Below the pieces are notes generated by a model. The model did no database searches, was not told the origin of the DNA, and was given only the letters and a program-made list of their open reading frames with translations. DNA of 64,000 nucleotides from Pycnopodia helianthoides (lineage: Eukaryota > Echinodermata > Asteroidea > Forcipulatida > Asteriidae): assembly GCA_032158295.1 (NCBI GenBank), contig CM063255.1, positions 14,102,094-14,166,093 on the forward strand, read 5' to 3'. Below are positions 44,581-55,580 of this stretch, one piece after another. The translations under genes were made by a program, and so were the position numbers. Positions within the stretch are counted from its first letter, which is position 1, and each line of letters begins with the position of its first letter.

Positions 44581-44830
44581 CAGTGATGATTGCGAGGAAG
44601 TACCCATACGAGTAACGTGTACACGCAGATCACTCGAAAATACTCGTTTACCACCCTCGAGTTTTGCGTGTAGCGTTCGAGCGAGGTTCGAGCGAGTTTC
44701 GAGCGAGTTTCGAGCGAGTTTCGAGCGAGTTTCGAGCGGTGTCGAGCGCTATCATTTTGTCCCCTAAATTCCACGCAATCAATGCCTTGCGAGGAGTGTT
44801 CATGCGTAAAATCTGACCTCGGGGGGATTC
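44581..44830 (+). mobile_element. CAGTGAT-ended MITE with an 11-bp internal tandem repeat
   Basis: The left end CAGTGATGATTGCGAGGAAGTACCC matches the inverted right end of the element at 52630-52853. Inside, GTTCGAGCGAG / TTTCGAGCGAG is repeated about 5.5 times (44675-44735). The right end is uncertain (about 44830, near CCTCGGGGGGATTCAG). The CAGTG ends suggest the hAT group. Confidence 0.5.
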
Positions 44831-44974
44831 AGCGACAAAACCCAAGTGTAGTTGCCTGACTTAACAGCAAATACTTTTCCGGCTTAACAGAATAATGTCA
44901 GTAGACTCAGCAGTAAATAGACTGTCATTTGAAAATTAACTTCCATTTTAAAAATACATTAAACTCCCGTTTAT

Positions 44975-46690
44975 AATTTACGGGGCTGAAATTGTACAAT
45001 CCACTTCTGTTTCAAAAAAGAACCCCCCCAAAAACCGGCTTGAATTATTAAAATTTACATCATTAAAAAAATTTACAGGGCGGGAATTCTACAGTTATCC
45101 TCCGTTGAAAATATTACCGGTAGGCCTAGGCAAGGCTACGGGGCGGGAATTTGATAGGTTTTACTCCATTGAAAAAACTACGGGACGGGACAAATACTTC
45201 AAAATTACGGGCGGGAATTCTACAATCCACTTCTATTCGAAAAGGGAGGTGAAAATTCAGGGCGGAAATTCTAACCAATTAAAAACTACCAGTGCGGGAA
45301 TTTTAAAATTAGTCTCCGTCAAAACAATTTGACGGGAATTCTACAGTACCGCTATTTAAAAATGCTGACAGAAATTCTACAATGTATTTCAATTTAAAAT
45401 TTACAGGGTAGGAATTCTATAATTATTGTTCTCCATTAAACAAATTGCGGGCCAGAATTTTACAATTATTTTCAAAAAAAGAAGAACTCAGGGCGGGAAT
45501 TCAATATTTTACTCCATTAAAAAAAATAACGGGGCGGGAATTCTACAGAGCTGGTGCTTAAATGTATACGGGAAGAAATTTTACAAACCATTTAAAACTG
45601 ACAGCGCGGGAATTCTAAAATTAGCCTCCGTCAAAACAAATCTTTAACGGGATTTCTACAGTACCGTACGGGGAAGAAAATACTGCATGGGCTGGTATTC
45701 ATTGTTTTAATTCATTTTTTAAAAATGGGAAAAAGCGGGACGGGAATTCTACCGCTATACTTCAAAATGCTGGCGGAAATCCTACAATGTATTTCCATTT
45801 AAAATTTACAGTGCGGGAATTCTACAATTATTTTCAAAAAGAAGAAGAACTTGGGGCGGGAATTCTATATTTTAATGTCATTAAACAAAATCAAGGAATG
45901 GGAATTCTACAGAGCTGGTGATTAAAAATATATGCCTAGGGGCGGAAATTCTAAACATTTAAAAACTACCAGTGCGGGAATTCTAAAATTAGCCTCCGTC
46001 AAAACAATTTGGCGGGAATTCTATAGTACCGTACGGGGAAGAAAATACTGCATGAGCGGGGATTCCATATTTTACTTCATTAAAAAAAAGGGGGTGGTTG
46101 GAGTGGGACGGGAATTCTACAGTAGGCCTACCGCTATACCTAAAAATGCTGGCGGAATTTCTACAATGTATTTCAATTTAAAATTTACAGAGTAGGAATT
46201 CTATAATTATTATTCTCCATTAAAATAATTGCGGGACGGAATTCTACAATTATTTTCAAAAAAAATAATAATAATCAGGGCGGGATAATTTACTCCATTA
46301 AAAAAATAACGGGGCGGGAATTCTACAGAGCTGGTGCTTAAATATATACGGGCGGAAATTCTACAAACCATTTAAAAACTGCCAGTGCGGGAATTCTTAA
46401 ATTAGCCTCCGTCAAAACCAATCATTAACGGGAATTCTACTGTACCGTACGGGGAAGAAAATACTGCATGGACGGGAATTCAACATTTTAATTCATTAAA
46501 AAAAAACGGAAACAGCGGGACGGGAATTCTACAGAACCGCTATACTTAAAAATGCTGGCGGAAATTCTACATTGTACTTCCATTTAAAACTTACAGGGTG
46601 GGAATTCTACAATTATTCTTCATCAAAAAAATTACGGTCGGGAATTCTACAATCAACTTCCAATTAAGTAATACAGGGCAGGAACTGTAT
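44975..46690 (+). repeat. Array of ~38 GCGGGAATTCTACA motifs with AT-rich spacers
   Basis: A 12-15 bp core, (G)GCGGGAATTCTACA with small variants, recurs about every 42 bp. The spacers are A/T-rich and are themselves reused in order: 'gagctggtgcttaaa' at 45548, 45911 and 46328; 'gcctccgtcaaaac' at about 45311, 45624, 45992 and 46405; 'gtaccgtacggggaagaaaatactgcatg' three times. So a higher-order unit of about 310-415 bp is present in roughly four copies. It has no coding capacity. A smaller array of the same family is at 51541-51880. Confidence 0.85.
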
Positions 46691-46699
46691 AATGTTGAA

Positions 46700-47545
46700 A
46701 TGGGTGTCGATATTTCATTGGAGTTTGTCTTTGGACACGTGGGGATTGTTTGGGGCCATGGGTTCCAATTCACAGCAGTGTTCCTTTAATCAATATAATT
46801 ACAGACAAAAATGTTCGTATAGCTGATTTGGAATATCGGACAAGCGGTTGACCGAGTCAACTCGAGACAAGTCGTATACGTTATAAGCCAAGGCGTTTGT
46901 TGAGACAAGTCGATGGTCAAGACAAGTCGACTCTGTAGTAGAGACACATGTAGGAAAAACTTTGGCCCCTGTCCACGCAAAAAAGAATACTTACCTCAGT
47001 GCACTGCATCATTTAATTTCACCACTTGGGTCAATGGACTATGGGCATTTCACATAATGGGGATCATACAACATGCACTTTATTTATTGTTATAACTATT
47101 ATTGTTGTTATAATAATATTAATTATATATTTATACCGTGCACATATCTGTCAATAAAGGCGCACAAAGATAAAATGAATGGTAACATTTAACAGAAGAC
47201 TTGATACTGATTTAGAAAGAACGTTTGAACAAAGGTTGTTTTTGTTGTTGATTTTTTGTTTGCTTTGGCACTGTTCCGCGAACTACTGTTCGATGACTTT
47301 ATTTTTAAAACCAACCGCAAAATCTTGATTCAATATTCAGTATGTTATTTTAGTTTTCGGAGTACCGTCAGCCGTCATCTTAGCTTGAAGGTTTCTGAAT
47401 GAATTCATTATTGTACGAAGGTAACAATTTCCTTAGGAGTATCCATTCACATTATTTTGTTAATGACCAGTTTGAGAATAATAATGGAATTGCATTATTT
47501 TACGATTTTCTATGTGATGCTATTGTTGTGATTTTTTTTTTTTTT
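46700..47545. other. No gene seen
   Basis: Non-repetitive sequence between the array and the BEN exons. It contains diverged GACAAGTCGA words (46838-46930) but no domain or terminal repeat. Confidence 0.5.
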
Positions 47546-47550
47546 TACAG

Positions 47551-50416
47551 ACTTCAAAGGCAGCAGTAAAGAAGACTGCACGTTCAGCAAAATCCTCGCC
47601 ATCGAAATTAAAGGTGATTACCAGATAAATAAATATGTCTAGGTCTGTAATTTGCACATTGAAAACTAAAATAACATACAGATTACAGGAATAAGAAATT
47701 GTAGTTGGTTGACAAAAGTTATCATTAAACAATAGTAATTGTAATAGTATTTAGAATAATATTTTTCTCAATTGAACTGATTGTCGAATACGCCATGTTA
47801 TTTGTTACAGACCAAATCAGGGAAGAAACGAGCTTCAGTTGTTGCAAGGTTTTGTGAGGATCAGGAAATGGGTGCAGACAACCATCAGGACCTGGTTCGT
47901 GTAAGTTACTGGCGAATACTTTTTATATGGGAGATGGGGTGCACATCCATATTTGTCATGTTATAAGCTTGAATAGTTTTGTATCGTTGTTGTACACTTG
48001 CATTACTGTTTTCTTATTTCGATTATCACGTTTACATAAATATCACGTTTTTTCTGGAGAACACTATGTAGAAAATCTGAACAAAAATCAGATGTACTTT
48101 TCGTGAAACGAAATCCGAGCCCGCCCCCCCCCCCCCCCCCCCCCCCCCGTTTATTTATGTTTTTCCAGTTTATGGTTCTCACTGTTACCAATTTATGACT
48201 AGTAAAAATCCTGGGAGGAAACAAACATGTTCACGGGTAATTATTCATACAACAAATCAGAGTCAAAAAAAGTTTACAATGTAGGCCTACATGAACATGC
48301 TGAAAAAAATACTCTACAAATAACAGATCAACAATGCTTTTAATCTTGTACACTGTATATTTATCCTCAGTCGCCAATTGTACCAAAGGCGCTGTTTCAG
48401 CCAACTGTTTTGACACCAAAGTCTGCTGTCAAGCTCGTGAAGGTAAGTTGCCGAATACAACATGCATTGCCGTTTGCGCAAATATTTTGTTTTTTGTGTT
48501 CAACTTTCTACACTTTATAAAGATTTTATTTCTAAAAAGTGGTATCGGCGAGTTTGTGTGATGGCCCTGCATCCAGAGCCTAACACATTTACAAACACAC
48601 AATGTTTTACCTGTAATTAAAAGGTTTTACTATCGTTTGGTTTTGCAGGAGACATACTTTCCCGAGGTCAGCTTTGAGCTTGAGGACCAATTTGAAGAGG
48701 AAGAAATGGACATCGAAAGCCCTATTCGGGTAAGTTTTCATGGAAGTTTGCCGCTCCTGCCTTGGCTATTTGGGCTACAAAATAGACTAAAACGTGACTA
48801 CTAAGGTCTCCCAGAATTAAGAAGAACGGTTCCATTTGGTAAATGGGGAACTTGAGCCACTCCATTCACGATTTAGGGGAGAAAAGTGAGAATTTCAGGG
48901 TGAGCAACATGATCACACTAAAGAAGTGGTAGAGATGAAATACGTCACATTTAAAAAAAAAATATGTGAGCAACTTGTGAAAACTGTTATTGTTTTATTT
49001 TTATTTTGAATATGTCAAGACACTTCATGGGAATTTAATCACGACTGAGTGCATCATAGTGCCCATTATTGTTTATATATATAAACAAGACTCAAGAGGC
49101 CATTTGTTATCCCGTAATCTGCACATGTTTATCAGCAATGTTTTATAAACTTCGAAAGTGTTGCCGATAAAATTTTTACTGGCAACAGGACTTCAAATAA
49201 ACTCAAAAAACGGTACCCACCCTGTAGATTTCTCCGAAGTCTTTACCAATGCTTCGATGAACTTAAGCTTACTAATAATACAGAGGAAGTTGTTAGTCCT
49301 GTTTATTTATGTTGGGTGCCAATACTGCTAATGTCTCCAGCGCTCACGAATCACAGCACTGTTGCTTGGCTTCTGTTTGACACTCCTGTTATCAGCTTCA
49401 AGTCTTTGTGGTGTCTGCGGTCAATGTTTACAACATCTTGGAGGCTTCGTCTTATAATGAGTTTAATTTGAATAGGACGTTCCTAAAAATTCAAACTTTT
49501 ATATCATTGTTTGAATCACTGGTTGTATTTCTTTCGGGATGTAGGCCCCTATACATGCAACATTCAAAAGAATAAATATTAAGAGCGAGACAAGAAAAAA
49601 AACCTACGGACCTATTTTGAAATTAAATGGCATGGAGACCTATTTTATATTGCAAACAGATTATTTTGTTTTTGGACCCGTTTACGCTTCCCCTCTTTAA
49701 ATACAAAACAAATACCTTCTTTTGCAAACAATTTACACGGGAAGTAAGCTTGAGAGGCCTAGCTCCATGTTCAACAAACGTTTGAGAATACAATGTACCG
49801 ATGATGGTAAATATTAATTTTATCTTGTCAACAGACTCCATACGCTGCGGAGGGAACCCTGCCGAGACCGACAGCATCACCGGTGGCATGCAGGTGTTTG
49901 GACAGTGACCTTTTTAGAAAGATGGCGGAGCAAGTGAGCGACCTGTGGCAGGCCAAATTTGGATCTGGATCCAAAGGCCTGTCACCGGTCATAACCAGTT
50001 CACCACTTAACGTAATGACGACTTCGCCCCAACCACGATCACCCACACCGCCGCCGTTCAGGGCCCCATCCGTAAACCGGACACCACCACCAGGCTCATC
50101 TTTAGACACGACCCCGCCTATTCTTACTCCGCAAAGGGTGATGGAGTTAAAGGCGGGGTCGTGCTCCGAACAAAACTTTGCGTTATCGCTTGTTAGGATT
50201 CTGTTCACAGAAAAGGAGATGGGGGAATCAAATTGTTGAGGAAAACGTGGCAAAAAGCAGCTTGACCCCGACCGCATTGCAAAGGTCAAACACTTGACGG
50301 CTAAGTCATCAACTCGGTCTCCTGCACAATTCGCTGCTTTCTGGCAGAAGGAGTGCACAGTGGCAATCGACGAGGGGTGCAGGAGGCTGAGGAGACATGC
50401 AGTAGCAGGATATTAA
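47551..50416 (+). pseudogene. BEN-domain gene 2, five exons, in-frame TGA in the last
   Basis: Exons are 47551-47613, 47811-47900, 48371-48442, 48649-48729 and 49835-50416, each bounded by good sites (donors gtgatt, gtaagt, gtaagt, gtaagt) and all in phase 0. They encode a basic start (KKTARSAKSS), then an acidic exon (EEEEMDIESP). The final exon has a Pro/Ser/Thr-rich stretch and a BEN domain (Q-N-F-A-L-S-L-V-R-I-L-F, G-K-K-Q-L-D-P-D-R-I-A-K-V, then W-Q-K-E-C-T-V-A-I-D-E). A TGA at 50237-50239, between S-N-C and G-K-R-G-K-K, interrupts the domain; the frame then stays open to TAA 50416. The first exon was not found. It may be a recent pseudogene, a truncated protein or a readthrough case. 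Confidence 0.7.
48123..48148 (+). repeat. 26-base poly(C) tract
   Basis: An almost pure C run inside an intron of BEN gene 2. Such tracts slip in replication and sequencing; its length is not to be trusted. Confidence 0.85.
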
Positions 50417-50439
50417 CGAGCACGGACAACTTATTTTGA

Positions 50440-50860
50440 GAATTTATGTTTTTTTGGTTTTCGGGGGGGGGGTGGCGAGGGGTATTTTTATTTTGTTTGC
50501 TGGTTTTTGATATATATTTTTTATTCTGAGGGGACTTGATTTTTGCTATTTTAACCTCTGCCATTTTTTATAGCATGTCTATGTAAATAACTGTTATAAA
50601 TTTGTTTAACATGTATGTATATTCTTAAATATTTTCGTTCTTGTGTAGCTATAGGTTTAAGTAAACTTTTTTAATTCCCGGCATTTCCGTTTTTGTTTTT
50701 TTTAGTACCAATTCTACGTGAATGTGTGTTTTTAAGGCCGAATATTTTGTGAGTTTTTTTTTTTTGGGGGGGGGGGGCGGCGAGAAATATTCTCATTTTG
50801 TTTTCTGGTTTTTTGAGGGGCTACATTTTAAAGTTAAATTTTGTATTCTGGGCATATGCC
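50440..50860 (+). repeat. Diverged tandem duplication in the BEN gene 2 3' region
   Basis: Two blocks share GGGGGGGGTGGCGAG...ATTTTGTTTGCTGGTTTTT: the first at about 50463-50580 and the second at about 50767-50885. Each starts with a G run of 10-12. A polyadenylation-type AATAAA lies at about 50900. From 50905 to 51165 nothing is recognised. Confidence 0.6.
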
Positions 50861-51168
50861 TCTGGCTTTTTTATATTTTGTTTTTAGTACAAATACTTGA
50901 ATAAAACTGAGGCCTGCTCTGTTGTTGAATTGAAACCTTCTATGTCGTATTTTAAATCATTTAGTGCTCAACTGTTATCACCCCGAAACGTTTTAAAATG
51001 TTCAAAAAGATATGCTTTTATTAAGTCAGTGGCCACGCAGCATTAGGAGATTTAAAAATTATCTGTACAAAATGCCCACTTTAAATGATTAAACTAAAAC
51101 AATTAAGAAATTCATATTAATGTACATGTACCTCCTTTGAGTTCATACCTCGATGTATGAGATGGGCC

Positions 51169-51522
51169 TTAGTAAGAATTCCATACCCCACCAACAGTCT
51201 GAGCCAGTCCAAACAAGCGGGAGAAAATATATAAAAACCAGCTGTGCAGAATTTTTGGCAGTCCTATTGTTTGATAGGAATGCAGAAAGTAATACATTTC
51301 ACTTTGTACGCCCCCATTGAAACTACCTGAGGCCGGCCCAAGTTGGAGGAGAAACCTTCCAACTGCAGGACTGACACCACTGTTCTCTATTGTGACTGAC
51401 ACACATTCACAATCAAAAGCCAATCCTTGGACTTGTAAAAGGGCCATCGCCGCATTAAGCTCATAAAGCGCAGTGCAGGCACTGATCAGGGGCACAGTGA
51501 GTGCAAGTTGTACATGTAGCAA
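51169..51522 (-). pseudogene. Unrecognised minus-strand coding fragment
   Basis: A 117-codon open frame contains V-P-L-I-S-A-C-T-A-L-Y-E-L-N-A-A and A-F-D-C-E-C-V-S-V-T-I-E-N. A related, more decayed block at 52110-51955 shares L-I-S-A-C-T-A-L and A-F-G-F-D-C-E. Conservation of the protein-level pattern in two copies suggests a coding origin. I cannot name it. Confidence 0.35.
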
Positions 51523-51540
51523 TTAAACCAATTAAACATT

Positions 51541-51880
51541 TCCAGGGGCGGGAATTCTAGTACAGCACGGGGAATTAAATACTGCATGGGCGGGAATTAA
51601 ATATTTTATTTCATTAAAACAAATTACGGAACGTAAGAGCAGGTGCTTAGAAATATACGGGCGGGAAATTCTACAAACCATTTAAAAAATTTCAGGTACG
51701 GGAATTATACAGTAGGCCTAGTGTACGGGGAATAAAATACTGCATGGGCGGGAACTCAATATATTCCTTCATTAAAACAAATTAAGGGACGGGAATTATA
51801 CAGAGCAGGTGCTTAAAAATAAACGGGCGGGAAATTCTACAAGCCATTAAACAATTTCCAGGTGCGGGAATTCTACGTTT
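51541..51880 (+). repeat. Second, shorter GAATTC-motif array
   Basis: The same words as 44975-46690 (gcgggaattctac, gagcaggtgcttaaaa, tacggggaataaaatactgcatg) occur in two partial higher-order copies. It is sandwiched between the two related minus-strand fragments. Confidence 0.8.
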
Positions 51881-51954
51881 ACCGTAACCTCCATTAAATC
51901 GAATAATAGTTTCACTGTTCTTAGTCAGAAAAATAAAGCCAAGTGTGCGTGGGT

Positions 51955-52110
51955 CTTCGCATGCCAAGAGTCGTGCCCACCTAGTTCACAATCAAAACCA
52001 AAAGCCAAATCTGTGGATTTGAAAAGGTCCTCAATAATTACCCATGACGTCGCCGCAGCGCAGCATGGCTCAGAAAGCGCAGTGCAAGCACTGATCAGGG
52101 GCTCAGTGAG
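51955..52110 (-). pseudogene. Second copy of the unrecognised minus-strand fragment
   Basis: This DNA matches 51415-51500: 'ggcacagtgagtg' against 'ggctcagtgagtg', and 'agcgcagtgcaggcactgatcaggg' against 'agcgcagtgcaagcactgatcaggg'. It is broken by an insertion near 52035-52060 and by stops. Confidence 0.45.
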
Positions 52111-52114
52111 TGTT

Positions 52115-52625
52115 TGTTATATATAGCAAGTAGCGCGATTCCGATAATGTTCACGCATTCTATAGGCCTACATTGCCGTATTTTGAGACCAAATCCTGCG
52201 GCCAAGCCGTGAATGTTTTACCTGTAGCGTTACGAACGATGCCACGCACGCTGGTTCGTCGGCCATCGCCGCGTTCGCGTACTTCAAGTTTTTAATCAAA
52301 ATAAATTGGACATTGAATAAGTGACACACCATAGAAAAAGGACATGTGACACCTGAAGTAGCATGGGACGATCGAAATAATAGATGTCAATTTTTGGGGA
52401 CTGGAGATCGTGATAAGACAACGAATTCTGACGGGGAAATCTCCGCGTTTTGTCAGTGCCGATTGACATGCCCGCATATGGCAATCTAAAAAATCTTTTT
52501 GTCAACAAAGACGCTTTTAAAATCACGTAAACCTCGCTACAAAGTACGTACGTATTACACATTTCAAAACCCTTTCAATGTAGCCAATGTAGCCGCTGTA
52601 TGGCACCGAAAAAAATTGTCTTCAC
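52115..52625. other. No gene seen
   Basis: Non-repetitive and without a recognisable domain on either strand. Confidence 0.5.
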
Positions 52626-52629
52626 GGGT

Positions 52630-52853
52630 CAGTGATCCCCGAAGAGCCCTCGAAACTCCTCGCTTCCCTGTAATACACACCTGTGCGTGGATCGTGCGGT
52701 TACGAGCAGGTTGCGAGCAGGTTGCGTGCGAGGAGTGTGCGAGGAGTGTGGATTTTCGAGGGGTTGAATTTCCCCTCGATAAAACTCGATAAAACATGTG
52801 TCTCGCTCGACTCGCTCGCAAGTTTTGGGGGTACCTCCTCGAAATCATCACTG
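52630..52853 (+). mobile_element. CAGTGAT-ended MITE (hAT-like)
   Basis: The element starts CAGTGATCCCCGAAGAG and ends CTCCTCGAAATCATCACTG, giving a short terminal inverted repeat (CAGTGAT) with more diverged sequence beyond. The interior is full of GCGAG/CTCGC words. It is related to 44581-44830. No clear 8-bp duplication is visible in the flanks. Confidence 0.5.
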
Positions 52854-52859
52854 TATAAG

Positions 52860-53455
52860 ATAAGAAGGATTAAAAACAAATACACTAGAACAAATCCTGG
52901 AAGTTGTTACACCATACATATCGCAACTGGTTAAACACACTTGTTTGTAATGCACAGCAACCCACTTGGTTTGGACTGACAACAACACTGTACCGTGGCA
53001 TCTCTTTCATGTCGCCTTCATAATCTACACAAAGCTAACTGCTTTCTGCTAGTTTAAATAATGAGTCTTTCTTCTTCTTTTGCTCTTCCTTTCTTTCCGG
53101 CAACACAAATAAGCTAGCAATGAGGAGCTAGCAAAACCAGTTGTACAGTTGAAAGTATGCTCCAAGTGTGGAAAAGAACAAGTTGTAGAGCTGAGCCAAC
53201 GTGGATTTAGCCTGCTTTTTTGGGGAGGTTTTCATCCCTTTTTGCGTGTTCTTTCGTAACTAACTGTATGTGGAGTTTATAATATTTTAATAACAATAAG
53301 CATGCGTTGTTTTCTGTCATTGTTTCAGTTCTATCATTTTGTTTAAGTGTATTTAATTTAAGCTGTTTGTTATTTACTTTTTACTTTGCCTGGTCGAGTG
53401 TTTTTTCCTGTTTTATATTTCATTTAAAAGTTGTTTCTTTTATACTACTATTAAA
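52860..53455. other. No complete gene; possible small exon near 53110-53215
   Basis: A short piece with K-V-C-S-K-C-G-K-E-Q-V-V-E-L-S looks zinc-ribbon-like and could be an upstream exon of the Kolobok-type locus. The rest is AT-rich without signal. Confidence 0.3.
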
Positions 53456-53460
53456 TTTAG

Positions 53461-54782
53461 GAAACAGATGTCTCAGAGACAAAGAAACCCTTCCCAAAAC
53501 TGAGCATTCAGTTGAATGTTGTAAAGGACAACTACTACCCAATTATGGACGGAAAGACTCGCATTTTTGTACGCTCAAAACGGACACAGACAAATCCAAA
53601 GAGATTTGCTGTACGACAAAAAGGTACAGTGTATATTGTAGAAACGTTCATATCAGTAAATTTGAAATCTTGCCATAACTTTACACCACAAAATTTGATT
53701 TACACACCTTCATGAATTCCGTGTGAACTTTGTTTTCATGTCAACATTCCTTATCATTTAAAACAGGTATTCAAGCAGCACCAGTTACAAAACGTTCAAG
53801 AGGGGTACAGTGTGAGCTGATCGTTGCACCAAAGCAATCTGCTGCTGTGGTGATTGAGAGGAAGGAGGAGCCAGCTGCAGAAGCACTGTCAAGCAGCGAT
53901 GATGAAAATCACCAGTCATCCAGCAGCAGCAGCTACACTGTATCAAGTCCTCCTACCACAGACTCGACTGCAGGTCAGTTTATGAAATGCAATACTTATT
54001 TTGAAGATATGAAACATAAGTTGCTTAAGAATGCATTTCACTCAAGTTGCCAAAATACATTATTATAATTTTCTTAAATGTAAACTCAGTAAAAAAATTT
54101 CCCATGGTTGCTTTTCAAATCTTAGTGTACTCTCAACTTGTTTTTCCATAGAAATGATAAAAGAAAACTACCGGTAGTACTATTTGCAAAAATATGATTT
54201 ATCTGAGGAAAGATTTATTGAAAAGTTTGATGTACTGTACATTGGTATTCTTGTTCACATCTACAACCCCTCCCTTCAAAAAAACTAAATAAATTCAATG
54301 ACAAATAAATAAATAGGCAAATAAATAATCTAATGAATGAATAAGTAGTCATGCACAAAAACACCCAAGTTCTGAAGAGAAATAATTACAGAGCTATCTG
54401 GTTTTACTTTGACAGCTCTGATGAAGAGCACGAAGATGCTGTCGGTGCTCGAGAAGAAAGGTTGGTCTTCCACAGCAACCTCCTTCAACTTTTTAAATGC
54501 TGCTCATCATGTGCTGCTCCCTGCAAGAGGAAGGTGAGCAGACCACATGGAGGGATGATGATTGAAGTAAGGCAGACGTGCATGTCCAGGGCTTGCCGAA
54601 AAAGCACATCATGGAGAAGCCAGCCTTTAGTAGGCAATGTTGCAGCTGGTAACATCATGATCTCTGCAGCCATGCTTATGTCCGGAGTAAGCATCCAAAA
54701 GTTCATGAACGCCCTCACCTCCATAAACATGGCCATGATATCATACCTGACATTTTTCATCGGATGGGACGTAATACCGTAG
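53461..54782 (+). pseudogene. THAP/Kolobok-type gene fragment (copy 2)
   Basis: Exon 53461-53623 (ending R-Q-K, phase 1) joins in phase to 53767-53973, which starts G-I-Q-A-A-P and contains S-R-G-V-Q-C-E-L. It parallels the G-I-Q-A-S-I exon of the gene at 25415. The next exon at 54416 (acceptor ttgacag) begins S-S-D-E-E-H and holds F-H-S-N-L-L-Q-L-F, Cys pairs, R-P-H-G-G-M-M and W-R-S-Q-P-L-V-G-N-V-A-A-G-N-I-M-I-S-A-A. That is the pre-catalytic part of a Kolobok transposase. The 53973/54416 junction is out of phase, so an exon is missing. No THAP exon upstream and no catalytic or C-terminal exons downstream were found. Copy 3 at 7955 is its closest relative here. Confidence 0.6.
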
Positions 54783-54984
54783 GTCTCGTATGTTGTGTAA
54801 TGCATTCAAAGAACCCAGTACACTTTTCGGTAAGAGATGGGTTTACTTGTATTATTGGCTGCAGATTGCGCTACAGTACCTTGTAAACCGTTACAGGGCT
54901 ATGTAAATAAATGGGTCTGATATTTCAAGCATAGAGCTATACCACATACACATGTACCTTGTAAAACAAATAATGAGTGCTTTG

Positions 54985-55270
54985 AGATGCCCTCAGTGTG
55001 ATAAAACGCTTTAAGAACTGCAAGTTTTTAATGTTTCTGCTGATAAGCTACTTGACGGTGATGGAAATACACTGTACCATCAAGAGATGTGATTATGGTT
55101 TATTTGGATTGATGACATCTTGCTGACTACAAACAACTTAAGCTTCCCAATTCTTTCGAAAATCCTCAAGCAGTACTTTACAACATTTTTCCTGAGCTTG
55201 AGAAAAGCATTAACGGAAATGCCATGACGGCTGTTTTCGCAACCACTGGCAAACTTTTCAATTATTGGTG
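54985..55270 (+). pseudogene. SINE/LINE-like tail and a short coding-like remnant
   Basis: 54985-55030 (gagtgctttgagatgccctcagtgtgataaaacgctttaagaa) resembles the conserved 3' tail of some SINE/LINE families. 55150-55265 reads F-E-N-P-Q-A-V-L-Y-N-I-F-P-E-L-E-K-S in one frame and looks like a decayed protein. Neither can be named. Confidence 0.3.
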
Positions 55271-55339
55271 ACCTGTAAGGTTACCCATCAAATCACTGAC
55301 AAGGACAAAAATTTGTTATGAAAAGTCTTAATGAAACAT

Positions 55340-55580
55340 ACCTCAAGAAAGTCCAGATTTCTTTAGTCACAAATATGTTGATACTGCAACAAAACTACAA
55401 GGAAACTTACCGATACACTCTCCCATAACATCAAGCTCTAAGCTTTCTTCAGTGGCCTCTGCAACAGGAATGATCAAAATATATAAAATAAGTCTCATGA
55501 AACGTATTTCATAAAAGCCAACACTTCTTCAGTTAGAAATATGTTGACACTGTGACAAAAGGACAAGGCAATTTGAGACC
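55340..55580 (-). repeat. Imperfect duplication containing a 48-bp exon-like unit
   Basis: 'tttagtcacaaatatgttgatactgcaacaaaactacaagg' (55360) and 'cagttagaaatatgttgacactgtgacaaaaggacaagg' (55530) are related blocks. On the minus strand 55458-55411 is framed by CCTGTTGCAG and GTAAGT and encodes E-A-T-E-E-S-L-E-L-D-V-M-G-E-C-I. It could be a microexon, but no partner exon was found. Confidence 0.35.

Noticed and set aside
44975..46690. CRISPR-like appearance of the GAATTC array (constant motif, different spacers)
   Set aside because: The spacers recur in order and are AT-rich variants of each other, there is no cas gene, and the window is plainly eukaryotic. It is a higher-order tandem repeat.
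50237..50239. Selenocysteine reading of the BEN-domain TGA
   Set aside because: BEN proteins are not selenoproteins, the flanking residues do not suggest a redox motif, and I see no SECIS-like hairpin. A CGA-to-TGA mutation is simpler.
49828..50358. 176-codon minus-strand open frame
   Set aside because: It is antisense to the last BEN exon and shows no domain; the plus strand has the conserved motifs and splice sites.
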